A stretch of 60,811 nt of DNA from a virus, in IMG/VR virus record IMGVR_UViG_3300009049_000004, positions 1 to 60,811 of that record; one strand, given 5' to 3'. This document shows positions 19,521 to 30,532 of this stretch, piece after piece (within the stretch, counting starts at the first letter, position 1; every line of letters begins with the position of its first letter). Under the pieces are notes generated by a model, which saw only the letters and a program-made list of their open reading frames with translations, did not search any database and was not told the origin of the DNA. The position numbers and the translations under genes were made by a program.

Positions 19521-21908
19521 ATGTCAACAATTAAATTACGCCGAAGTGCCGTAGCCGGTAGAATACCTACTATTGCACAATTAGATTTAGGCGAATTAGC
19601 CATCAACACGAATGATGGTAAACTTTATTTTAAAAGACTTGATGTTGCTGCAAATACAGAAACTATTGTTGATGTTTCTGCCGATTTAGATGCTAACGCT
19701 ATTCTCACATTACTTAAAACAGTTGATGGCTCAGGCTCTGGCCTTGATGCTGACCTGTTAGATGGACAGTCTGGAGATTATTATCTAGACTATACTAACT
19801 TTACAAACGTTCCGCCTGCAACTTTAGATTTAACTTTAAGCGGAAAAGTAACTGGTAACGCTTTTTCAAATACTGGCGTAATGACTCTTGTTACAGAGTT
19901 AGCCAATACCGCAGTTACAGCTGGTTCTTACGGTTCTGCCTCACAAATTCCGGTATTTACTGTTGATGAAGATGGTCGATTAACAGCAGCAAGTACAACA
20001 GCAGTTGCGGGTGTTGATGATTTTGTTTGGAATACAGCCAATAATACTTTGCAAATTGATACGGGAGATGGCTCCTCATTCTTTGCAGATATATCAGATT
20101 TTGGCGATCCAGTAAATATTAATACTACTTCTACCGTTTATTCAGATTCGTTTGATTTATTATCTAATAACCCTCTTACTTTTGGTTACAATTCTGGCGC
20201 TTTACCTCAATCTGTTTTAGGACCGACAAGAGATGACACTGCAGGTAACTCAGCTTTAGGAATTAGATTATATAATTATGGAACAGAATCTACCGGAGAT
20301 TTCGCAATTATCGGTAAATCAAACGCGTCTGGATCTGCAGAGCAATTATTTAGAGTTAATTGGGATGGATCTTCTGTAGACTTAGCTGCACCTAAATTAA
20401 AATTAGGTGATACATCAAACAACTCTGTATCTTCAACCATCGAAAGTTCTGGTGTGCTAGTATTAGATCCAGCACCGACCGGTGGAAATGTTGCTGGTGC
20501 TGTAAGAGTTAAAGGTGATCTACATGTTGATGGAAACTTTATACAAGATTTAACTGTTACCTTGACAGGAGACGTTACTGGTACTGTAACTTCTAACAAT
20601 ACCATTATGTCTCTAGTCACTGATATATCTTCGAGTGGTGTTACTGCAGGACAATATGGTTCTGCTACGGCAATCCCGGTTATTACTGTTGCGGATGATG
20701 GACGTATTACTCTTGCTTCTACAACTTCAGTTGCAGGCGTTGATGACTTTACTTATGATTCAGCAAATAATAGTTTAGTTCTTCAAACTGGAGACGGATC
20801 ATTCTATATAGCTCCTATTACAACGTTTGGATTAAATACAGATTTTAGCGCAGGTATAGATGTTACAGGTAATATCACTGTTACTGGAACTGTTGATGGT
20901 AGAGATGTTTCCACAGACGGGGCTAAACTCGATTTAATCGAAAATAATGCTACCGCAGATCAAACAGCTTCAGAAATATTAACCGCGATTAAAACAGTAG
21001 ATGGATCAGGAACAGGACTTGATGCAGATTTATTAGATGGTTTACACGCTTCTGATATTCTTTCTCAAGCCGCTAATACAGCTTCGCAGTCAGTAGGTAA
21101 CGGAGAAGTTGCTATTACTGCGAATACAGGATTAACCGGTTCAGGAACATTTAACCTTAATGATTCAACTGATCTTGCTATTAATATTCAGCACGCCGAC
21201 ACATCAAGCGTTGTCGATGTTTCTTTAGCATCAGGCCGAGCACTTACTGGCTTAACATTTGATACATTCGGTCATGTACAAACACATTCAAATACAGACT
21301 TTGACGATCGTTACTATACAGAAACAGAATTAGACGCAGGGCAATTAGATAATCGTTATTATACTGAAAGCGAAATAGATGGTGGTCTATTAGACAGCAG
21401 ATATTATACTGAAACAGAATTAGACGCTGGTCAATTAGATAATCGTTATTATACAGAAACAGAATTAGACGCTGGTCAACTTGATAACAGATATTATACT
21501 GAAACTGAAGCAGATGCAAGATTTGTTAATGTTACAGGCGATACAATTACTGGAAACTTAGATGTTCAAGGTAACTTAGGATTAAATTACTCTACATTTG
21601 TATCAGCTCAAGTAACTACGACGACTACGGCAGCTACAACTCTATACGCGTTTCCTACTGCAAACTTTGGGTCTGCTGAACTTGTAGTATCTGCCACATC
21701 TGGCGGTAATAGACATACTACAAAATTATTGATAACTCATGATGGGTCAACTGCAATTGCTACAGAATACGCTACGATATTTACAAATGCAGAGATTGGA
21801 ACTTACGATGTAACTGTAACAGGCGGAACTTTAGTTACGGTACAAGTAACTTCTGCAAATGCTAACTCTACGACATATACAGTAGCTGGACAGCTTTTGA
21901 AAGTCTAG
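19521..21908 (+). CDS. Tail fibre protein with tandem YYTETELDAGQLDN repeats
   Basis: The 795-residue protein begins with an N-terminus typical of T4-like marine fibre proteins (IKLRRSAVAGRIPTIAQLDL), followed by ELAINTNDGKLYFK. LDADLLDG motifs near residues 75 and 505 are common fibre units. Two copies of a ~190-residue unit (LTGDVTG...VAGVDDF) occupy the N-terminal two thirds. Residues ~597-671 are five tandem 15-residue repeats. The C-terminal ~120 residues form a beta-rich domain. A 57-base gap precedes the gene and no exact late promoter is visible there, so it may be read through from 15248. Likely role: fibre shaft or connector. Confidence 0.78.
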   Translation: MSTIKLRRSAVAGRIPTIAQLDLGELAINTNDGKLYFKRLDVAANTETIVDVSADLDANAILTLLKTVDGSGSGLDADLLDGQSGDYYLDYTNFTNVPPATLDLTLSGKVTGNAFSNTGVMTLVTELANTAVTAGSYGSASQIPVFTVDEDGRLTAASTTAVAGVDDFVWNTANNTLQIDTGDGSSFFADISDFGDPVNINTTSTVYSDSFDLLSNNPLTFGYNSGALPQSVLGPTRDDTAGNSALGIRLYNYGTESTGDFAIIGKSNASGSAEQLFRVNWDGSSVDLAAPKLKLGDTSNNSVSSTIESSGVLVLDPAPTGGNVAGAVRVKGDLHVDGNFIQDLTVTLTGDVTGTVTSNNTIMSLVTDISSSGVTAGQYGSATAIPVITVADDGRITLASTTSVAGVDDFTYDSANNSLVLQTGDGSFYIAPITTFGLNTDFSAGIDVTGNITVTGTVDGRDVSTDGAKLDLIENNATADQTASEILTAIKTVDGSGTGLDADLLDGLHASDILSQAANTASQSVGNGEVAITANTGLTGSGTFNLNDSTDLAINIQHADTSSVVDVSLASGRALTGLTFDTFGHVQTHSNTDFDDRYYTETELDAGQLDNRYYTESEIDGGLLDSRYYTETELDAGQLDNRYYTETELDAGQLDNRYYTETEADARFVNVTGDTITGNLDVQGNLGLNYSTFVSAQVTTTTTAATTLYAFPTANFGSAELVVSATSGGNRHTTKLLITHDGSTAIATEYATIFTNAEIGTYDVTVTGGTLVTVQVTSANANSTTYTVAGQLLKV
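21309..21533 (+). repeat. Five tandem 45-base in-frame repeats
   Basis: Units start at 21309, 21354, 21399, 21444 and 21489. They encode RYYTETELDAGQLDN and variants. Units 1, 3 and 4 are identical as protein, and the fifth diverges into the next domain. The similarity at DNA level suggests recent expansion. Confidence 0.85.
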
Positions 21909-21914
21909 TTTCAT

Positions 21915-21922
21915 TATAAATA
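21915..21922 (+). promoter_or_regulatory. T4-type late promoter
   Basis: Exact TATAAATA lies 39 bases before the ATG at 21961. It is the only such motif I see between here and 38835 with proper spacing, so it probably drives the giant fibre, the CHxS proteins and the plus-strand radical SAM genes as one unit. Confidence 0.8.
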
Positions 21923-21960
21923 AAAGAAAAATAGAAGCCTAACTGGGGAGAGTGAACCGA

Positions 21961-24900
21961 ATGGCAAATGATAAAAAATTCATAGTAAAGAACGGACTTC
22001 AATCTGAGAATAACGTTCTTGTCGGTACTACAACAGATGACGGCGTAAATAAATTACAAGTATCAGGTACAACTAAGCTTATAAACTCAGGCTCATCGGT
22101 TCCAATTACTATTGAGAACACGGGCGGTATTAATACTCCTTTAATAAATTTTGAAGGTGGTGTAGGCGCGCTACAAGTTAAAAACACGGGTAGCGGAGAC
22201 TATAGTATTCTCAATACCTCAGGCGCTAACGAAATAAAATTTAATGATAATACTGCAAATGGTTTGGTATTCATTGCTGGCAATACAGATCAGCTTAAAA
22301 TCAATACTACTGTAGCAGATTTCACTAATGTTCCTTCTATTAATGGTGTACCAGTTTGGTATAGCGGTAACGATGGAGCAGGATCTGGTCTTGATGCCGA
22401 CTTATTAGACGGTCTTAATTCAATACAATTCCTGCGTAGCGATGAAAACGATACTTTTGACGGTGACTTAGTTATAACTGGTGATCTTACTGTACAAGGT
22501 ACTCGTACTGAAATAATTTCAGAAACAGTTTTAATTGCTGATAATATCATTACACTTAATAGTAATTTCACAGCATCTAATCCTACAGAAAATGCAGGTA
22601 TAGAAGTAGAACGTGGTACTTTAACTAATTCAATTTTTCAATGGAACGAAACTATGGACTGGTGGGAACTTAATTCTGCTGGTACAAGTTTAGGACGTAT
22701 TATTACAACAGCCGATGAAGGTTCAGGCAACGGGTTTGATGCGGATACAGTTGATGGTTTACAAGCTTCACAATTTATTCGTTCTGATGTTAATGACGTC
22801 GCAACTGGTAATTTAGAATTTGAAGGCACAGTTGCTATTGGTAACGAGGCTGGTTCCGCATTACTCACAATGCGAGGTGCTGGTACTAACAGAGTTCTTT
22901 CTTCTGATAACGGAAAGATAGGTTTCTTAGATACAGGCTTTGCTTATAATACATATTCTGATGCTAACTACAATTGGCATGTAGGGAACGATGTTATTGC
23001 TAAAAGATTACTTGATGCAGATGATAACAGCTATCTAGTCGATCCTGCGGGAGAGTCTCAACTAAATGATGTCGTATTAGTAGGTGAACTTTACGGCCAT
23101 GATGGTACTGCAAAAGATGGTAGCACATATATCGATCTTCAAAACAACGGTACAACTGGATTAATTTATTTTAACGTTGATGGCGCTGGGTTACACACCA
23201 CTTTATCAAAAGATCAGATGTTTGTAAACAAAAAAGTTGTTGCACCAAGATTTGAAGATAGCAACGATAACGGATATTATGTAGTACCTAGTAGTGTATC
23301 AAGACTTAGCCAAATTCAAATAGATGATTATATCATACACAAAGGTGATACAAATACTTACTTTGGTTTTGACACAGATGATAGTTATAAATTGTACATT
23401 AACGGTGTTCAACAACTCGCAATGTCAGCAAGCTCTGCCGTATTTACTAATGATGTTGAAGCGGCTAGATTTGTAGATTCAGATAACAATAGCTATTTTC
23501 TTGATCCAGCTAGTGCCTCTACTTTAAATACAATTGGTATTGACTCAGATCTTTTCCATAACGGTGATACCGATACTAAACTTTCATTCGGTACAAATCA
23601 AATTGATTTCAATACTGGCGGTACACAAAGACTTTCTATAGCAAACGCAGCATCAACCTTCAGTCACAGTGTAATTGCTCCCAACGTTTACATAGACGAT
23701 TACATATATCATACAGGAGACACGCCTGCAAATACAACTTATTTTGGTTTTTCTGCAGATGATAATTTTGGCGTAGTATTAGGAGGTAATGGTGCACTTT
23801 TACTTACGCCTACCGCTACAACTTCTATTGCTTACATATATGCGCCTCGCTTTGTTGACACAGATAATAGTGCTAGATATTTAGATCCTAGTGCTACTTC
23901 ACCTTTGAATAACATTTCTTTAGATGGTGTTTTACAAAACTTAAACGATCCAGATACATATTTAACATTTGCTTCGGATGCGGTTCAGTTTTATACTGGT
24001 AATACATTAAGAGCTTTTATTAATAATTCTTATCTTGAAACTACGGTTTCTGTAAGATCTCCAGTATATTATGGCACAAGCCAAATAGTTGATTTCTTAG
24101 ATCTCGATGCAGGAGCTGGTTCTGACGCTTTAAGAGTTAGAGGTAGACTTAACATCGGTGGCGGTACTGATGTTGAAAGATTTAACGATACTACAGGAAA
24201 TGGTGGTATTACTATTTCTGGTTATGCAGGTATGGGTGGAACAACTAATCCATCAATTCAAGTATCTGGTGCAAACGGCGCAAGATCTCTTTTATCTCTT
24301 AACAAGATTGATATTGGTGGAAACCCCTATTCTTCTAAAAATAACTACTTTGCAGAATTCTTAACTGATGGTGCAGCAGCTTTCTCAATCAGAGGCGACA
24401 ATTCTAAAAACGCTTATTTTATTGCAGACGCAGATCAAAAAATGGTGTTTATGGATAGTGGAGCCAATACAAGATTGGCTATGGATGAGTTAGGCAACAC
24501 TATTATCGGTAACGACTCTATAAGTTTTACTCAAGGATCACATACACCAGTACTTGCTTCTGGAGCAAAAACAGATGGTAAACTACACGTTGACGGTTCC
24601 ATTCATATAAACGGTGCAGACGATGCGTTGGTTATTGGTGGTACTACATCTACTTTCTTAAGAGATGACGAACTAGGATTTGGTTCAGGCGGTGGTTTCT
24701 ATATGAACGATACTACCAATCTTAGAGTTAGAAATAATAAGTTACTAACATCAACGGGTAATGCTTCATTCGCTCAATATCTAGATGCTAATGATGTTTT
24801 ATTCTATGGTGACTTTGCTAGTACATCACGAATGAATAACATAAGCCTTGTCGGTGAAGTTATACACGACGGAGATACTAATACTAAAATTGGTTTTGGC

Positions 24901-27900
24901 ACAGATCAAATTATTTTTACTGCCGGTGGAACTGCACAGCTTAATGTATATACAACATATGCGCAAGCTACTACAGATATGAGATCTCCAATATTCTCTG
25001 ATGCTGGTGGAACTTTTAAATTTGAGCCTAACACGAGCTCAGCTCACAGATTTACAACTCCTACCGGTTGGTTAGAAATCGGTTCTAAAGTTGCAGGTTC
25101 AACCGCATTCGATACAGATAGAGCTTTATTCACTTTCAATAAACGAGTAAATTTTGACGGCGGAATTTCTGCGGCTGACACAAACGATGACGCGTATTTT
25201 AATCGCTATTACGATTATGGAGATAATAACTATTATATAGATGCGGCTGGAGATTCACAATTAAATACTATTGACATTGACGACTTTATCAGACATCGTG
25301 GAGATACAGGAACTTATATGGGTTTCTCTGCTGCAGCAACTTATAAAGTAGTCATAGTAGGTACTGAAAGATTAAATATTGACGGAAACTCTGCTGATTT
25401 TAATGTTGATGTTTATGCTCCTCGTTATTATGATTCTAATAATACAAACTATTACGTAGATCCTGGATCTACATCTATTGTTAATAATCTTAGAACAAAT
25501 CAAATCCAAATGGATGGTTCTTCTCTAATTATCGACTCACCATCTGGTCCTAAAGGTACCATAATGGTTACGGGTGAAAGAGATAGTTACGCTGGTTATA
25601 TGATTGATAACGACTGGGGCTTTATATCTAGTGGTGCTACAGAAATGGGTCTGTATAACGAGACAGATAACGAATGGTCATTACTCGCCAATAGAAATAA
25701 CTTCACAAGATTATATTCTAACAACATCCATCAAATTGGTGCAGAAAATGGTTACGGTTACGCTCCTAACAGAATGAGAGCGCCAATATTTGAAGACTCA
25801 AACGACACGGCATTCTATGCCGATCTGGCTGGTCAATCACGATTAAAATCTGTTAAGGCTGGCGATAGTGCAATCTATAATAATACAACTTATCCATTAG
25901 AAGTTAAGTCTTCACAAGAACGCATGATCGTTATGCAAAATACATCTGCTGACACTAACTTTCCATCAATTTTACATAATACTAGAAACTCTCGCGCTAC
26001 TATGGCGTTATCATTTAACAACATTGGTGAGCGTTTTTGGTTTGAAGAAAATGGTAATATACAAGCATACGGCGCAGGTATCTTTGGATCTCTTGCACTT
26101 AACGGCGGTAATGAAGATCTTGGTCTTCTGAAAACTTATGGATCAGGACTTGCCGATCTTAAAATGTTTGATGCTTCAGACTATTGGGATAAGCGAGTTA
26201 TTCAGCCGATGCAAGGTTCTGAAAACAGTGCTACATCTAGTACAGGCGAATATGTTAAAAACGGAAATGGTCCATTTGCATCAAGTTATGCTCTAAGAAC
26301 TGCGGGTTACAGAGATTTCGACTCTGATTATATTCCAGTTCAACCTGGAGAAACAATCTACGTTGAACAAGCTGTAAGAAATATTAGTGGTTCTGGCGGT
26401 TTATTTTATCTTGGTGTTAGAAGATACGATAAAGACAAAAACCCGATTGCGTCTAACGATGGTATTGTATACTTCGGAGCAAGCGCTATTAATAATACTT
26501 CTACTTCTTGGACGGAATACAAAGGTACTCATACTCTTCCAACATCTCATACACCGTATAACGGTTCTGACGGAGAAGGTGTTCGCTATGTAAGAGTTAT
26601 TTCTCTTATGAATTATAGCGCAGGTGGTGCTACACGCGAATTTGGTCCTCCAATTTTAAAACGTACTAACGTACAATCTGATTTAGTTACCCCAAATCTT
26701 ACAGTTGAAGTCGATTTAACGGTAGGTGGAAACGCAACAATTACCGGTGATTTAACAGTTGATGATATTACAGCAGATGTTATTACCGCAAATAGATTTG
26801 CAGATCGTGGTAATACTGCTTATTATGTTGAGCCATTAACTGGCGCTAAAGTTGCTGGTTCTTGGGATTGGACAAACGGTTCTATCAACAATCTAAACAA
26901 CTTAACATTTAACGATCCAGGTCCTAATGAAGGTATTAAATGGAACGGTGGTAATCTATGGCAGATTTATGAGTCACCAAATGACTTAGCAACTAATACA
27001 GGTGGTAATTTACAATTTACTTCTGGTGCAAATCAAGGCTCGATGAGACTTAGAGTTGATACTTCTGGTGATGTATACGCTGGACGTTATCATAGAGCAC
27101 AACGTTTTTATGATACTAACAATGCTGCTTACTACGCAGATCCTGCTTCAACATCTGTACTTAATCAAGTATATATTAATGAATATCTCCGCCACAGTGG
27201 TGATACAGATACTTATTTAAGATTTATAGGTGCAGACGATATGCAGCTTGTTGCTGGTGGTCGTCAAATGCTTCGTATGGGTGAAGGTACAGATCCTGAT
27301 AGATTACGATTTGTTACAGATAGTAACTGGACAGACTCTAACGGTGACTGGGCAATGTCTCGTAATGTTGTTGTACAAGGTACACATACCGCTGTAAACA
27401 GTTCATACGCGCCAATATTCTACGATTATGATGATAATGCCTATTATGGTAATTTTGCTGGCACATCTTTAATGAATATTGTTAGGGCAAATCGGTTTGA
27501 AGTAGATGGTTCTACAAGATATATCGACGGCATATCAGGTCAATACGGTACTATTAGAGTAACAGGTAACACAAACGGTTATGCTGGTTACGCGATTAAC
27601 GATGACTGGGTGTTCATGTCAAGTGGCGCTGGAATGTCAGGCATTTATAACGATACGAATAACGAATGGTCTGCTCAATTCCTACAGAATAGTGATGTTA
27701 AACTTTATCATAACGGTGGAGAGAAATTCAGCACGAACTCTGGTGGCGCTACAATTTATGGCAGACTAATAGCTGATTACATGGCAGATAGAAATAATAC
27801 AGCGTATACTGTTAACCCTGCTGGCACATCAAGGTTCTTAGATTTAGACGTTGATAACCCTATCGGTGGAAATATCGCTGGGTATTCTGAGAACTTATTA

Positions 27901-30531
27901 AGAGTTGATAACAGAGATATTGAGCCAAATGATCATACTGCAGGCAGATTAACGTTTGGTTTCACATCTTGGAATAATAACAACACATCACCTTGGGCTG
28001 ATTATTTACACTTAAGATCTTATACAGATGCATCAGGTGGATCAGATAACCTTCTTATGTTTAAGAAGTCTGGTCGTGGAATGCGTTTATGGCAACAAAC
28101 TTTTAACAGTGGTACAGCGTATTCCGCGTATTCTGATGTTGCGATATATAACGCAAACCCTGGTAATACGCCTTTCTATGCATCAAGATACTATGATTCA
28201 AATAATACTGCATACTACGGTGATTTTGCATCAACATCCATTGTTAATATAATTAGGTATGCGTCTGGTGGTTATGCAGAGTTCCAAACAGCAGCCGGTA
28301 ATATTCGCGGATATATGCAAGCAACTGACGACAACGATGCGCACCTTAAAATTGCTACATCGGGCGGTGAAGATATTAGATTTACGGACGGCGGCCTATC
28401 CGGTGATTGGAATGTGATTATCAGAGGTGATGGTCAAACATTAATTCGAAGCAGATTAGACACTCCTATCATGTACGATAGAGATGATACTGGTTATTAT
28501 AGTAATCCAGCAGGAGCCTCCAACTTTAATACAAGTATTCGCGCAAACGAGGTTTATGCACGTAACTGGTTCAGAAATGATAACTCTGGCGAGGGTATGT
28601 ATAACCAAGCAACGGGTATGCATTGGTATTCAACAAATAATACCACTTGGAGAGCATACGGCGGACAGACTACTGTAAAAATAGAAATGAACACAGCTAG
28701 TAATACTTTAAGAGGTTCATTCTACGCAAACAATAGTGATGAAGTAGGTATCTTATCTCAAGATAATGGTTGGGCTTTACAAGCTACTAACTCTAAAGTA
28801 GATGCGCACCATAATTTCTATGCTCCTATCTTTTATGATAGAGACGATTCAAATTATTATGTAAATCCAGCCGGCGATGCAAGAATTTCTGGTACTGTTC
28901 AAGCAAACCGTTTTACACATAGAGATGCAGTATCACAAAACGATACTTTTGGACTATATTTTGCTGATAACGCATCTACTGCATACGCGATTTATCGTGA
29001 AAGCGGTGGTTGGAGCAGCCCATATCCAGATTTAAGAATTGCTTTCCATACTGGTATTAAGTTTGGTGCAAACTCTGGTTACCAAGGTATGCGTTTCTAT
29101 AATGACTATAACATGGTTACTCAGGTTATGTCAATCAATAATGGTAGTGACCCATTAGGTGCTAACGATGTTTATGTAAATAACTCATTGCAATCAGGCA
29201 ATTCATTAAGATCGCCTATTTTTTATGACTCGAACGATACAGCTCGTTACACGAACCCTGCAAGTACATCTGAAATGGGCACTATACGAGCCGATCGTTT
29301 TGATATGCGTGATCGTGGAGATTGGATTACCTTCTATGGTGATGATAGTACAAACCATGGTATTGCATCTCGTGGTTCTACAGGAACCGCAACTGACGAT
29401 ATTCGTATTAACACCTATGGTTCTCTTTTTATTAACCTAGACTCAAACAACAATAATACATCTGGAGCTGACTTCTATATTGGTCGCCATGGTAGTGCTA
29501 CTGGTACTATTGCTAATAGTGACTTGTTTAGAGTATACGGTGATGATAACTATGCTTACTCAGCATACAGTTTCAGAGCGCCTATCTTCTATGACTCAAA
29601 CGACACTGGTTATTATTGTAATCCGAACAGTTCATCTAATTTTGCTACATCTGTTCGTGCAAATGAATTCTATGCTCGTAACTGGTTCCGTAATGATAAT
29701 GGCGCAGAAGGTTTATATAACCAAAATAACGGTTGTCACTTCTATGCGAGATCGTCTCAATACTGGCACGCGACTGGTAATAATAACGCCAGTGCTATTA
29801 ATATGCAATTAAGATCAACATATGACGGCAATATTAGGATGTGGTTACACGGTGACTCATCAAGTTGGTGTGGATACTTAAATGATGGCGGTCAATGGAT
29901 GATTAGAACTAGAATGACAGATGGTTCGTCTCCAAACCACTGGTATTATGAGGATTCAAACACAACTTGGACCGGTAACCCTGGGAATGATAAAGGTAAA
30001 ATTGAATATCACTCAGATAGATTTTATATCGCTGCTGGTGGTAACTCAAATAGAATTTGTCAATTCCGTAGAGATGGTACTGATAAAGCTTATGTTAATA
30101 ACGATGGCGTTTATGTCGGTACAGCTACGTCAGCACAATGGGCTGACCTTGCAGAAAGATATAGCGCTGACGAAGTTTATGAGAATGGTACATTACTAGG
30201 TATGAACCTAGACGGTGAATCTGAAGGTACTCTTTATCAACCAGGAATGCCTATCTTAGGAGTTATTTCTACATCGCCTGGTGTTAAAATGAACGACATG
30301 GAAATCGAAGATGATAACTCTCTTGAAGGTAAAATGAACCCTTATATTGCTCTTAAAGGACGTATACCGTGTAAAGTAAATGGAGACGTTAAAAAGGGTC
30401 AATGGTTAATACCTGATATTGACGGTAAATGTAAAGGAATAGATTATGGTACTTCTGGTATAAATAGTCATGAAATTATAGGAATTGCGCTTAGCGACTC
30501 CGAAAATGGTGAAGTAGAGGTGAAAGTATAA
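21961..30531 (+). CDS. Giant distal-type tail fibre with C-terminal maturation domain
   Basis: This is about 2856 residues from the ATG at 21961. An upstream in-frame GTG at 21952 sits too close to the GGGGAG ribosome site at about 21943. At least seventeen copies of a unit of the form APxFYDSNDTxYYxxPxxxS, each followed by ~60-100 beta-rich residues, run along the protein. LDADLLDG motifs occur near the N-terminus. The C-terminus (WADLAERYSADEVYENGT, then GVISTSPG and ALKGRIPCKVNGDVKKG) resembles the C-terminal self-processing/chaperone domains of phage appendages (peptidase G2-type). I infer this from pattern and have not aligned it. The stop is one base before the next start, so it is coupled to the CHxS genes. 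Likely role: host-contact fibre. Confidence 0.82.
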   Translation: MANDKKFIVKNGLQSENNVLVGTTTDDGVNKLQVSGTTKLINSGSSVPITIENTGGINTPLINFEGGVGALQVKNTGSGDYSILNTSGANEIKFNDNTANGLVFIAGNTDQLKINTTVADFTNVPSINGVPVWYSGNDGAGSGLDADLLDGLNSIQFLRSDENDTFDGDLVITGDLTVQGTRTEIISETVLIADNIITLNSNFTASNPTENAGIEVERGTLTNSIFQWNETMDWWELNSAGTSLGRIITTADEGSGNGFDADTVDGLQASQFIRSDVNDVATGNLEFEGTVAIGNEAGSALLTMRGAGTNRVLSSDNGKIGFLDTGFAYNTYSDANYNWHVGNDVIAKRLLDADDNSYLVDPAGESQLNDVVLVGELYGHDGTAKDGSTYIDLQNNGTTGLIYFNVDGAGLHTTLSKDQMFVNKKVVAPRFEDSNDNGYYVVPSSVSRLSQIQIDDYIIHKGDTNTYFGFDTDDSYKLYINGVQQLAMSASSAVFTNDVEAARFVDSDNNSYFLDPASASTLNTIGIDSDLFHNGDTDTKLSFGTNQIDFNTGGTQRLSIANAASTFSHSVIAPNVYIDDYIYHTGDTPANTTYFGFSADDNFGVVLGGNGALLLTPTATTSIAYIYAPRFVDTDNSARYLDPSATSPLNNISLDGVLQNLNDPDTYLTFASDAVQFYTGNTLRAFINNSYLETTVSVRSPVYYGTSQIVDFLDLDAGAGSDALRVRGRLNIGGGTDVERFNDTTGNGGITISGYAGMGGTTNPSIQVSGANGARSLLSLNKIDIGGNPYSSKNNYFAEFLTDGAAAFSIRGDNSKNAYFIADADQKMVFMDSGANTRLAMDELGNTIIGNDSISFTQGSHTPVLASGAKTDGKLHVDGSIHINGADDALVIGGTTSTFLRDDELGFGSGGGFYMNDTTNLRVRNNKLLTSTGNASFAQYLDANDVLFYGDFASTSRMNNISLVGEVIHDGDTNTKIGFGTDQIIFTAGGTAQLNVYTTYAQATTDMRSPIFSDAGGTFKFEPNTSSAHRFTTPTGWLEIGSKVAGSTAFDTDRALFTFNKRVNFDGGISAADTNDDAYFNRYYDYGDNNYYIDAAGDSQLNTIDIDDFIRHRGDTGTYMGFSAAATYKVVIVGTERLNIDGNSADFNVDVYAPRYYDSNNTNYYVDPGSTSIVNNLRTNQIQMDGSSLIIDSPSGPKGTIMVTGERDSYAGYMIDNDWGFISSGATEMGLYNETDNEWSLLANRNNFTRLYSNNIHQIGAENGYGYAPNRMRAPIFEDSNDTAFYADLAGQSRLKSVKAGDSAIYNNTTYPLEVKSSQERMIVMQNTSADTNFPSILHNTRNSRATMALSFNNIGERFWFEENGNIQAYGAGIFGSLALNGGNEDLGLLKTYGSGLADLKMFDASDYWDKRVIQPMQGSENSATSSTGEYVKNGNGPFASSYALRTAGYRDFDSDYIPVQPGETIYVEQAVRNISGSGGLFYLGVRRYDKDKNPIASNDGIVYFGASAINNTSTSWTEYKGTHTLPTSHTPYNGSDGEGVRYVRVISLMNYSAGGATREFGPPILKRTNVQSDLVTPNLTVEVDLTVGGNATITGDLTVDDITADVITANRFADRGNTAYYVEPLTGAKVAGSWDWTNGSINNLNNLTFNDPGPNEGIKWNGGNLWQIYESPNDLATNTGGNLQFTSGANQGSMRLRVDTSGDVYAGRYHRAQRFYDTNNAAYYADPASTSVLNQVYINEYLRHSGDTDTYLRFIGADDMQLVAGGRQMLRMGEGTDPDRLRFVTDSNWTDSNGDWAMSRNVVVQGTHTAVNSSYAPIFYDYDDNAYYGNFAGTSLMNIVRANRFEVDGSTRYIDGISGQYGTIRVTGNTNGYAGYAINDDWVFMSSGAGMSGIYNDTNNEWSAQFLQNSDVKLYHNGGEKFSTNSGGATIYGRLIADYMADRNNTAYTVNPAGTSRFLDLDVDNPIGGNIAGYSENLLRVDNRDIEPNDHTAGRLTFGFTSWNNNNTSPWADYLHLRSYTDASGGSDNLLMFKKSGRGMRLWQQTFNSGTAYSAYSDVAIYNANPGNTPFYASRYYDSNNTAYYGDFASTSIVNIIRYASGGYAEFQTAAGNIRGYMQATDDNDAHLKIATSGGEDIRFTDGGLSGDWNVIIRGDGQTLIRSRLDTPIMYDRDDTGYYSNPAGASNFNTSIRANEVYARNWFRNDNSGEGMYNQATGMHWYSTNNTTWRAYGGQTTVKIEMNTASNTLRGSFYANNSDEVGILSQDNGWALQATNSKVDAHHNFYAPIFYDRDDSNYYVNPAGDARISGTVQANRFTHRDAVSQNDTFGLYFADNASTAYAIYRESGGWSSPYPDLRIAFHTGIKFGANSGYQGMRFYNDYNMVTQVMSINNGSDPLGANDVYVNNSLQSGNSLRSPIFYDSNDTARYTNPASTSEMGTIRADRFDMRDRGDWITFYGDDSTNHGIASRGSTGTATDDIRINTYGSLFINLDSNNNNTSGADFYIGRHGSATGTIANSDLFRVYGDDNYAYSAYSFRAPIFYDSNDTGYYCNPNSSSNFATSVRANEFYARNWFRNDNGAEGLYNQNNGCHFYARSSQYWHATGNNNASAINMQLRSTYDGNIRMWLHGDSSSWCGYLNDGGQWMIRTRMTDGSSPNHWYYEDSNTTWTGNPGNDKGKIEYHSDRFYIAAGGNSNRICQFRRDGTDKAYVNNDGVYVGTATSAQWADLAERYSADEVYENGTLLGMNLDGESEGTLYQPGMPILGVISTSPGVKMNDMEIEDDNSLEGKMNPYIALKGRIPCKVNGDVKKGQWLIPDIDGKCKGIDYGTSGINSHEIIGIALSDSENGEVEVKV

Positions 30532-30532
30532 T

